From Mercurialis annua (Eukaryota > Streptophyta > Magnoliopsida > Malpighiales > Euphorbiaceae): a stretch of 64,000 nucleotides of DNA. The translations under genes were made by a program, and so were the position numbers. Shown here piece after piece: positions 47,480 to 56,663 of this stretch. Below the pieces are notes generated by a model. That model did not search any database. It worked only from the letters and a program-made list of their open reading frames with translations, and was not told the DNA's origin. The DNA lies in NCBI RefSeq assembly GCF_937616625.2, contig NC_065572.1, forward strand, positions 72,910,653 through 72,974,652. The letters are read 5' to 3'. Each line of letters starts with the position of its first letter. The first letter of the stretch is position 1.

Positions 47480-48955
47480 TAGTCGCTATTTCTAACTCGC
47501 ATGGTACTATATGAACATGTGGCAATTGCAGCTACGGACTGCCAATCTCTTGATGTTGCAAAGGAGTTGCGTTCAATTGTTACTGCTAATTTCAGATGCA
47601 GATGTGAAGCTTGTTTTCCCGAATGAACAAGTGCCTTTTGAAGCAGAATTACCCTTTGAGTCTTGGTTAGATAAAGCTGTCGTTGAACCATCCCTTAATG
47701 ATCCTTACGATCCCAATGTAAGACAAGCTTATTCTACTTCCATCTTGATATTCTCTTTGATTTCAGAAGTTGTTATTTTAAGCCGCAGCTTCGGTGGAAA
47801 GTATTATTTTTTTCTGTATTGAAATGCTATTTTAAGTAGTCAGCCAGATGATTAGTTGGCAATGGAATGCATGCATTTGTGTTAAATATTCACAATTTTA
47901 GTACTAAGCATTATTCTGTATTAGATAATTGTTTATTTCATTTTAGATTTTGAATTTAGCAAAGAGTGCCTCTTGCCACATTATGAAGTATTCAGCTTCC
48001 AGGCACTTTGAAATGTTCATTTTATATTTATTTTGCGGCTTCCATACACTATAAGTCTTGAAGCGACGGATTTATCAAATTTTTATATGCTGCTTATGTT
48101 CTTACAAAGGTTAGTAATAGTCTTGCTAGATTTATACATATTTTCTATTCAATTTTTTTCCAATACAATCTGTTTTTGAAATGCGGCTTAAGGTCTGAAA
48201 AACTACCGACCTTTCAATTTTTTTTCAATTGCACCCTCACCTTGTAATTTCTTCAATAACACCCTATTTCGTATTTTTGACTTTCAATAGCACCCCGACC
48301 TTGTAAAACAATCAATTTTACCCTATTTTGTATTTTTGACTTTCAATAGCACCCTAAATCATCAAATTAAACTCATTTTTCAAAGACTTATTTGAATTTT
48401 TTAAAATTAAAGGACTTGTTTAAAAGTGTCCAAGTAGAAAAAAGTATGATTTCACCTTTAAATTTAATTTTTTTGAAAATTTTCATCCTTATAATAATCA
48501 AATCATCTAACTTTTTTAATTTAGAGTGCTATTGAAAGCCAAAAATACAAAATAGGGTGCTATTGAAAAAATTACAAGGTGAGGGTGCTATTGAAAAAAA
48601 ATTGAAAGGTCGGTAGTTTTTCAGACCTTAAGCCTTGAAATGCAGATTCTAGAACAAATCTGAGTTTGAAACAAATCCTTGACACCTATATGAAGCAGCT
48701 GCAACTCAGATGCCAAGTTTTATGTTCTGTATCAGGCAACCGAGAGGTAGATGTCAATTTCGATCTCCATAAACAACTATTTTTTTCATTAAGAGTTGAC
48801 CAACTGTGGTATGTGATTGTAGTGGCTATGGAATTGCTGCAAGGGCTTTGACTGCTGTAATAAGGGTCATAATGATCGCGGACCAAAGACAAAAGACAAT
48901 GCTGACTGATAAAATTTTGAATGCACTTGATCTCGCTTCACCAAATGAACTCATC
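47480..48955 (+). pseudogene. fragment of an unidentified gene, copy B
   Basis: Longer copy of the fragment at 41060-41860. Pieces: DADVKLVFPNEQVPFEAELP and the following FESWLDKAVVEPSLNDPYDPN (47600-47717, ending at a GT donor), an intron, a decayed piece near 47955-48110, KQILDTYMKQLQLRCQVLCSVSGNREV (48660-48750; quoted here only as KQILDTYMKQLQ and LCSVSGNREV for key residues) and IAARALTAVIRV (48830-48870). A Mutator-like element sits in an intron. Parent gene not recognised; possibly a large cytosolic protein. Broken. Confidence 0.55.
48185..48634. mobile_element. Mutator-like TIR element, 450 bp
   Basis: Terminal inverted repeats GGCTTAAGGTCTGAAAAACT and complement, with a perfect 9-bp target duplication TTGAAATGC at 48176-48184 and 48635-48643. 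Non-coding. Inserted within the second unidentified gene fragment. Confidence 0.85.
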
Positions 48956-50176
48956 GGGTATTATTTATTATTGTTATAACTCTTTTCCAGTTATCAAAAT
49001 TTATGTTCAATTGTTGCTTGGAATATGAAATTTCTGTAACATGTCTTTTATAGAGACGGCTTGTAATTTAGGCAGTGTAAACCGTCTCTAAAGCTCCAGA
49101 CTAATACGAACCATGAATTCAATCCGATTCAGTCAGGCTGTCCAGCATTCACAGGTCCAGTCCAGCAGCTTATACGTGCTTCACTCCTGCATACTTCAGC
49201 TTCCTGCCACCACAGTTAAACCTGTTGTTTAAGTGTGTTAGTCTTTTTTAGAGTTTGTTAGAGGCAGTAATTTTTTTCTCTGTTTTCTTAAGCATTGGCA
49301 GCTTGTATATAATAAGCTAAACATTGCTCAGTAGAATTACTAAGTTGTAATCATTGTATTGCAATTAATAAAAACTTCCTTTCTCCTCTCAATACAGACG
49401 GTAAAACTTAGCAATTTTCACCCAAAATATTTATTCTTTTTTTATACAATAATTATTTCTAATAATTTAATTTCAATGACAACAATTTGAATTAAGTTGG
49501 GAGTTACAGATGATGTACTCATAAAAGATAAAAATCAAGAAATTCAAGTGCAATTGTTCATCTCCATTTTGCAGGACTTAGTTTTGACTTGTCAAGAAGA
49601 ACAAGAAACCAAGCAAGGGCAAGCTGAGCAGGACTACATCCAAATAACTTGGCCAAATTTTCTGCTCGAGTATAAAATATCTTGTTCTTTTTGATATATT
49701 TTTTTGGGAATCTTGGATGGTATGGGACATGGTAGGCAATTAGTTAACAAGCACGATCGCTCAACTCAGAGAGACAACTCTTAGCCTGAAGCTCATTTGT
49801 GTAAAAGACTTAGGCGGACATTAAATATAAACAATTAATCGTTTCAAAGTTGATAATGCATGTTCTATCAATAAAGTTCATTTCGACCTTCCAACTTGAA
49901 ATAAAAAATCAAAAGAATGTAAGTTTGCGGCTGTGAAAGAAAAAAAGAGCTCGTTAATTTTTGGTTAGTTACATCTTTGACCACCAAGACTGATGTCATA
50001 TTAGGGCTGAAATTGGCAAGTTGATTTTTTTTAAAAAAAATTAGACTCTTTCAATTGTTTGTCTCAAGGTGGAGGGTCGAAATGAACCTTTTTTTTTACA
50101 TGTTTTATACCAGTACAGTCTCTGTAGGAAAACTTTCGACAACTGCTCCGCCTCCAAAAACGCCTCGACCAAGAGG
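48956..50176. other. repeat-like intergenic region
   Basis: No gene seen. The stretch 49070-49395 has an LTR-like look (a TATATAATAAGC tract, then AATAAAAAC and ending CTCAATACA) but I found no partner LTR or clean target duplication. A hairpin AGAGACGG..CCGTCTCT spans 49052-49092. Confidence 0.3.
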
Positions 50177-50493
50177 GCGATTGGTGACTTTTTGTCCATT
50201 TCTAAAAGCTTATATACCTCCTGTCATAGTTGCATTCATTTAACCGTAGCTAATTATTTGAAACGTTTCCGAAACAAGACACGCAACTTTGTCAAAATTT
50301 CCATACTTCTTAGGTTATATATATTCTAGTCAGCAATTTGGGCTATATTCTGATAGGTGACCTATTCTATAATATGGTATTTATTTTGATACATAAACCA
50401 TGGTTTAGTGACCCAATTTTTTTTACTCTTGTAAAGTTCAATGGTTTTAGTTTTGTTTCATCAGAAGTAACTTTCTTTGTTGGCATGCTAATT
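50177..50493 (+). pseudogene. displaced fragment of receptor-kinase intron 15
   Basis: Matches the long intron 15 of both kinase genes: GGTGACTTTTTGTCCATTTC.. (compare 12048) and ..CAGCAATTTGGGCT.. to ..GTTGGCATGCTA (compare 12355-12515), with an internal deletion. No exon is present. It is a remnant of a further duplicated copy about 22 kb away from the cluster. Confidence 0.75.
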
Positions 50494-50680
50494 GAATCCG
50501 TTACAAATTTGTGACAAATTAGTGATATATTTTCAATATTGATCATTCACTTTTATGACGGAAATTTCCGTCACAAATAGTTTGTGACGCTAATAATTGT
50601 GACCGACGTCACAAATTAAGAACAGTTTGTAACGGACTTTTCCATCACAAATCAGCTGTTTTTAGCAGTACGTACTTATT
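50494..50680. mobile_element. subterminal-repeat transposon fragment
   Basis: Repeated TTTGTGAC / GTCACAAA and TGACGGAAA strings in both orientations (50500-50660), ending GTTTTTAGCAGTA. This resembles the subterminal repeats of plant CACTA-type elements. It lies flush against the kinase-intron fragment. The class assignment is tentative. Confidence 0.35.
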
Positions 50681-51283
50681 TATTTAGTTAGGTAATTTAG
50701 GTGCTAAACGATGCAAACTCAACGTCAGTTCATTTGTGCGTCTTGAGTTAATTGGATAATCCAGCTAATATACGAGTCATCTCACAAACTCATTTATCAT
50801 TAACAAGACGAGTGCACTTACAAGCTCTTAATCGAAATTATATATGAGCTATAGTTCACAAGATCTCAATCGAGCTCATATACAAAGCCGTCTCGGCGAG
50901 TTCAAAAATACGAGTTGCTTGCGAACATATATAAACAAGCCAAATACTACTAAACAAAGCTCGAATCATATAAATAAATATAAATCAGAGTTCAAACTCT
51001 TTCATTAAAGCAACAAACGAGTTCAAACCGGATTTTTATTAATTAAGAACGCCGAGCTGATCACGACCGCTCAGTTTATTTACATCCCTAATTGCATACT
51101 TATCACTTATATATATTTGATAGATATAGAACAATTACAAAATAATAGACCAATAATTATTGATATAAAAAGTAAATGTGAAAGAAACTAGAACTTATGC
51201 TTTAATTTGAATCTATTTTATCAAGTAAAACAATACAATACAGTATACATGTACTGTACAATATTACAATACGTAGAGCTCAA

Positions 51284-51550
51284 TCATCCAAGAGACGTAG
51301 ACAAGAAAGAAACCTGATGATTATATGAATGATTGAAGTCAGAAACCGCACCAAAATTGTCTTCAAATTGCAAATACATCAAATTCATAGCCTCTCGCTT
51401 GCAAAACCAACCAGCCAGCTTCTGTGTATCTTTCAGACTTTCTAACAGTATATATATGTAAAACACTGATAATATCACTAGACAAAAAGTATACACCACT
51501 TTTGTTAAATTAAAGAATATGTAATAAGCTACCAAAGATAAATAATACAT
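51284..51550 (-). CDS. possible small membrane-anchored peptide, unrecognised
   Basis: An 88-codon frame on the - strand, ATG at 51550. Residues about 10-38 are strongly hydrophobic (a signal anchor or single membrane helix). The rest is hydrophilic with two Cys-free stretches and one WFCKRE motif. On the same strand a TATA-like TTTATATATACA lies at about 51663-51677, at a plausible distance before a CT-rich leader (TAATTCCTCTCTAATT). I recognise no homologue; it may also be a chance frame in an RNA gene or intergenic DNA. Confidence 0.3.
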   Translation of the reverse strand: MYYLSLVAYYIFFNLTKVVYTFCLVILSVFYIYILLESLKDTQKLAGWFCKREAMNLMYLQFEDNFGAVSDFNHSYNHQVSFLSTSLG

Positions 51551-51699
51551 TTTATTTATATTCTATAGTTTTCTTCTTGAAGAAATTAATTAGAGAGGAA
51601 TTATGAAAAGAAACTGCATATATTTATATGCATGTGATGATAAATAAGTGAATGTGAACAATATGTATATATAAACTTGGAGAGAGAAACATGAGTGAT

Positions 51700-52761
51700 G
51701 ATCATGCAAAAGCTCAACCACAATAAATATGTGGAGATACTGATGTTCTTTTGGTGGGTAACAAAAGCATGCATTCTTTTTTTATTTTATTTTTGACAAA
51801 TAAAATTTATCTACGGTTAAGTTAATTTTAGTGTTTTTGCAAAATATGTCACGCTTTTAAAATTTGCAGATGGGTTCATCATTTTTTTTATTTTTACTAA
51901 TATACCAATGATTCGTTTTGGGCGTAGTGCAATGTTATTTATTTACATGTATAAAATTTATCTTACGTGCGTAGGCCTACCTTATAAAGGTTTAAAATAT
52001 GAAAATCAAACTGATAAAATTTAAAGATTTTCAGCAAAAAACATTAAAGATGTAGATAGATAAATGCAGTTTCTCTTTTTTTCCCCATAAATAATTGAGA
52101 TTTGTTTTTCTGTTCCATTTAGAATGGATGATTTTGTGCTCACCAATTTTAAATGAGTTTATCCATATTAATTAGTCTCACAGTCATGACGGTATTAGTT
52201 TCTTGTTATTAGGTTGTCTTTTTCTCCTGAATCAATTAATAATGCAATTTCTTTCTTATCAGGATATAAATTATCAAATATCCCATGTAATTTCTGATAT
52301 AATGCATGATTATGACTATACAAACCGCTTTAAAAAAAAAGACTATACAAACCAGGATAAGGAATAGTTAATTACTTGGTAAATCTTATAAAATTATTTT
52401 ATGATGATTTTTAAATATTTTATTTCATTTGAAATTAAGTAAATTCTACATTTATTATCTTAGATTAATTTTTTAATTAACGGATAGAATATAAAGATTT
52501 TAATATAAAAGTAAATTAAATTAAATTTATTAATTAATTAATCAATACTGAATTGATTAATCAGTTTAACCCCATGTTCCAATTGGCTAAAGTTTCTTTT
52601 TTCAAAAAATTAACAAATTAATTAAACCAAATATACTTAAATTATTGAAGAAAGTCCACATCTAAATAATGGGTCTTTTTTTCCTGTATAATTTAATGCA
52701 CAAATGCTTAAGCAACATCACATGTTTGTTTCTTTTTTTATTATTACTACTACTATAATTG

Positions 52762-52809
<48 letters not shown>

Positions 52810-53499
52810 GAGGAAAAGCAGCAAAAGATTCGGTATCATTTAGCTGATCGCTACAGCCTCATCGTATCCAATTTGGTGATCTCTTGCAATTTATTTTACA
52901 ATATAAAATACATACTCTGCTAAGAATTCAGATATTCAATTATATGCTTTATTTCAGAATTTATTAGTCTTTTATAAGATTTTTTTGAATATAGAGTAAT
53001 TTCATTAAATCAAAGCTGAATGATTAGTCAATATATAAAATATATAGTAGTAATTTTTATATTATCAATTCGATGCCCACACTTGTAACACGGTAATAGT
53101 AGTAGTTGATGGTGGACAGGTGGCTTCATATATATAATGTTCAATGGCGAAAGGCACATGTGGTGACAAGTCTCTCACTTTAGAACATTTGTAAAAATAA
53201 ATATTTATAAACAAATTTATTATATTTGATTTATATAGCAATTTATTTAATGATATTGTATTGAATTTCTAAAATTAGTTAGTATAGCTTATATTTGTAT
53301 CAATAATACATTGATTCATTCACAAAATGAAATAAATCTTATATTAGAATTAAACAAAAAATATGATAAATAATTTTGAAAGTTAATTCGTATCTGCATA
53401 CTAAAATAGAATGACAGCTTAACTTATCAATATGTATACAACTTTGGGAGTTAGCTTTTCTTCAAACAATATTATCTTTTTATGATAAAATTAAAAAAT
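51700..53499. other. AT-rich intergenic with an (ATT)n microsatellite
   Basis: No gene seen. A pure ATT tandem repeat runs at about 52763-52809. Confidence 0.5.
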
Positions 53500-53507
53500 A
53501 ATTATTA

Positions 53508-53599
53508 CCAATGAATTATAGCTTAAATGGAATAAGCGCTAGACAGCAAACTGCCGAGGTCGTGAGTTCAATTCTTCCCACAAGCGCTCCCCTTCTCCC
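53508..53599 (+). mobile_element. intact short tRNA-derived SINE
   Basis: A 92-bp unit with an A-box-like TAGCTTAAATGG and a B-box-like GAGTTCAATTC, flanked by the 8-bp direct repeat AATTATTA (53500-53507 and 53600-53607). It is little more than a diverged tRNA-like monomer. Other copies lie at 32414-33240 and 54258-54341. Confidence 0.7.
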
Positions 53600-54257
53600 A
53601 ATTATTAAAATAAAAATATTATTTTTATAATAATAGTTAATAAAAATAAAAAAAACTTATTAATTTTTTTTAATAATTTAAAACAATAAAATAAGTTAAA
53701 ATGTTAAACATTATAAATTCGTTTTTGTTTAATTTTTTTATGCTAAATTCAAGAGGCAGATGAATCTTGGTTTACAAGAAATTAATTTGAAAAGAAGACA
53801 ACGAGAGCATGTACTATCAGGTAGTTGAATATTGAAAATAAACTTAGAAATTGACAAATGCAATAAAGCCTGCAGCGTAATTAATAAGTTGTCACTCTAA
53901 TTTAATGACTAAATGGGACCGAATTCATTCCAGCCAAATTCATCACATAAGAATCACGAGTTCGCTTATTTTAGTCCTTCTATTCTTCTTCCACACCAAC
54001 TCAAATTCATTGCACAGTTGCTAATTAATTGTAATATTCGTGCATTGTATACTTAGCAAAACTTCAGTTAATACCTTAGAAAAATAAATTCGAGTTCATT
54101 AGTTAACAATATCAAAATTTAATCATAAATATACAAATTTAAAACTACGTACCTATACGGGATTTGACATCATAATAAAGTAAAATTTTATGTTTTAATA
54201 AATTCATCAGACAATTATTATAGGCATTTAATAATTATTTTTTAAAATTGGAAATGG

Positions 54258-54341
54258 GAAATTGTTTATGGGAGAATTTGAACCCACGATTTATTAATTT
54301 GTTGTCTGGCGCTTATAACATTAGAATTGCAACTCATTGGT
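54258..54341 (-). mobile_element. short tRNA-derived SINE, reverse copy
   Basis: On the - strand it reads ACCAATGAGTTGCAATTC..AAGCGCCAGACAACAAA..CGTGGGTTCAAATTCTCCC, the same family as 53508-53599, with a good B-box GGGTTCAAATTC. Ends approximate. Confidence 0.65.
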
Positions 54342-55670
54342 AAGTTTGATTATTTAATTTGTACATAATATACTACTATATTTTTTATGCATTTGTGTTG
54401 TATGATGTATCAATTATATCTAAAGCCATCTGTATAATTTTATGTGTTATCTGATATTTATTGATTTGTTGTGCTGACCGTTTTTTATTTGTTTGTTCTT
54501 GATGATTTTAATATTGTTTTTTTTTTTTTTGTTAACAGAAGAGCTGGCAAAAGCCAGAAACAGAAAACTAGTGTCTTCTGCTCATACGAGGTTTAATATT
54601 GTTTTTATACAAAAGAATTAGTGTATTGTTTTGTATCTAAGTCTAGTGGCATATCTAGACATAAATGTTTGAGTAAATTTCAAAAATCGAGTGAGTTAGA
54701 GTTAGGTTAAGTTCAAACTTGAGCTTGAATAAGCTTAAATTTTTTAGTTTGAGCTCGACTCGAGTTAATAAAAAATAAAATAGATATTGAATTTAATATG
54801 TTTTTTTATAAAATTTGATCAATTACGGTAATATATATTTAAATTTAAAGATATAAAAAATTAATATAATAAAAACTAAATTATCATTTTAAATGTGTAA
54901 GCCTCGTTTAGATTCACGAATTTTTTTAATTGATACTCAATCTCGGATCGAGGCGAAATTCAAATAGTTTGGGTTTGACTTCAAATTTTTCGAGTCAATT
55001 TTGAATAATTCGCAATTAATTTATATAAAAATATAAAGTTTTAAATAAAAATATAAAACACAGACACCGTTAAAATAATGACCTTTAGTGATGAATCTTT
55101 AATGAGGGTCATTCTAGAGTACCACCGACTCTTTGATACCATTTGTATTTAGAACTTTTAGATGATATGATTTTTAATCTTAACCATTGATTTTCTGATT
55201 GTTTACCTGATATACATGTTACCTTTTATTATGTGTTATTCACCGGACAAAAGATCAATTGGCCACTCAAATTGACAATTAGATTAAAAATATCAATTTC
55301 AGCTATACCGGAAGGAAAAAAAATCCAAACCGCTGTTGTTTGTTTTCCATGCGCAGGTGAAATAACGTATTTTTCTTTGTGGTTGATATGGACAAAAATA
55401 AAGAGATAGGGATGGTACATGAAGAGACTCCTCGTCCATGGCTGCCCATTACAGTAAAAACTTCTCGTCCTCTTCTGCAATTTAATCTGCATCCGTATCA
55501 AAGTTGGAATTGTGTGTACTGGCATAGATCTTATTTCCATTTGAATCGGCATGCTTAAACTTGGTGATTTTACTTCAGTGAGTTTGGTGTCAGATCTATA
55601 GCCTAAATGATGCACGGAAACCTTGAAGAAGGTGCGGGTTTCCGTTTAGGAAATGTTTCCGTTTTTAAAA

Positions 55671-55861
55671 GAAAATGCTATTTAACCCACCATTTTGTAG
55701 TACCTTCATTATCCCTCCTTACATGGTAACATTTAATTCGTCCAATTTCCTTCCAAAAGTGTATATCTCAAAAAAAAAACTTTTAATGCATCCATTAGTT
55801 TGCTACCACGTCAAGCGGGTTAAAGAAGGTGGATTAAAAAGGAGGATTATATAGCATTATT
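55671..55861. mobile_element. small TIR element nested in an older repeat
   Basis: About 190 bp with ends GAAAATGCTATTTAACCC and (complement) GAATAATGCTATATAATCC, flanked by the direct repeat CGTTTTTAAAA at 55660-55670 and 55862-55872. The surrounding DNA (TTTCCGTTT.., CTCTCGAAAACTC) matches the Mutator-like element at 31231-31626, so this insertion is nested. Confidence 0.6.
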
Positions 55862-55888
55862 CGTTTTTAAAACTCTCGAAAACTCTTC

Positions 55889-56010
55889 GAAATACGTTTC
55901 GGGACCGTTCTATAAACAATATAAAAAGATAGATACTTGTTTTCTATAAAGAAATACGTTTCGGGACCGTTCTATAAACAATAGAAAAAGATAGATACTT
56001 GTTTTCACGA
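55889..56010. repeat. 62-bp tandem duplication
   Basis: GAAATACGTTTCGGGACCG begins at 55889 and again at 55951; the two units differ by a few bases. Confidence 0.8.
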
Positions 56011-56039
56011 AGAACAGTGTTCTTCGTCAAAAACAGAAG

Positions 56040-56344
56040 TTGCTGCTCCTTGCCTCTGAGGTGCTTCTCGCCGGAAAATTTAAAAAAATTTGATTTTTTT
56101 GAAAAAGGTTCAGAAAGGCCCCCGATTAATTAAAATGTAACTGTGATTAATTAGTGTTTAAATATAATTAATTAGAATAGTTATGAGTAATTAGAAACCC
56201 ACTCCCCAATTAAGGTGCCACGTCAGTATAAGGGTGTTTTTGAATCGGTTTTGCCAAATTCAGGGTAAAAGTGATCCAGTTTTGCTAATTTGGATGTTCT
56301 TGATACTTTGTGACAAGTTTAGGCGGTAAAGTGATCCTTTGTTC
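56040..56344. mobile_element. truncated arm of the 33252-type Mutator-like element
   Basis: From TCTCGCCGGAAAAT to the terminal GATCCTTTGTTC it matches the right arm of the element at 33252-34383 (34110-34383). No left arm is present here. It ends about 320 bp upstream of the acetylornithine aminotransferase ATG. Confidence 0.75.
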
Positions 56345-56542
56345 TTATTTTATTATTTACAGTATTAATTTTTCTTTTTTTCTTAGATATTTATATTAAA
56401 AGCCCATTTTAAATACGGTAAAGCCCACGGCCCACTCATTATATGCTTCTCTCTCTTTCTCACTCCTAAACTCAGGAGCCGTCAGCACAACCAAAACCAG
56501 ACAACATAACCAGGTTTCAGTTCTCCAACTCGAAAGTCTCCG

Positions 56543-56654
56543 GTAAGAAGATGAGTAATTAAATGCTCTACTCAATCGCATTACTTTTTTTATTTCGAAT
56601 TAATATTTTATATAAATTCAATGCTGATACATCCGATTACAATTTGAATTTCAG
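56543..56654 (+). other. probable 5' UTR intron of the aminotransferase gene
   Basis: A donor GTAAGAAG at 56543 and an acceptor TTTCAG ending at 56654 bracket 112 bp, ten bases before the ATG at 56664. The leader upstream is CT-rich (TCTCTCTCTTTCTCAC at 56448-56463). Confidence 0.55.
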
Positions 56655-56663
56655 CTAATAAAA

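Noticed and set aside
35400..49100. Definite Helitron call for the gene-fragment mosaic
   Set aside because: I looked for a 5' TC border and a 3' hairpin plus CTRR and could not find convincing ones, so only the mosaic itself is asserted.
49070..49395. Solo LTR
   Set aside because: The overall look fits, but neither TG..CA ends with a matching 5-bp target duplication nor a second copy was found.
55229..55615. 128-codon frame on the - strand
   Set aside because: No recognisable domain, no supporting promoter seen, and it lies in a repeat-rich stretch. Kept only as a possible chance frame.
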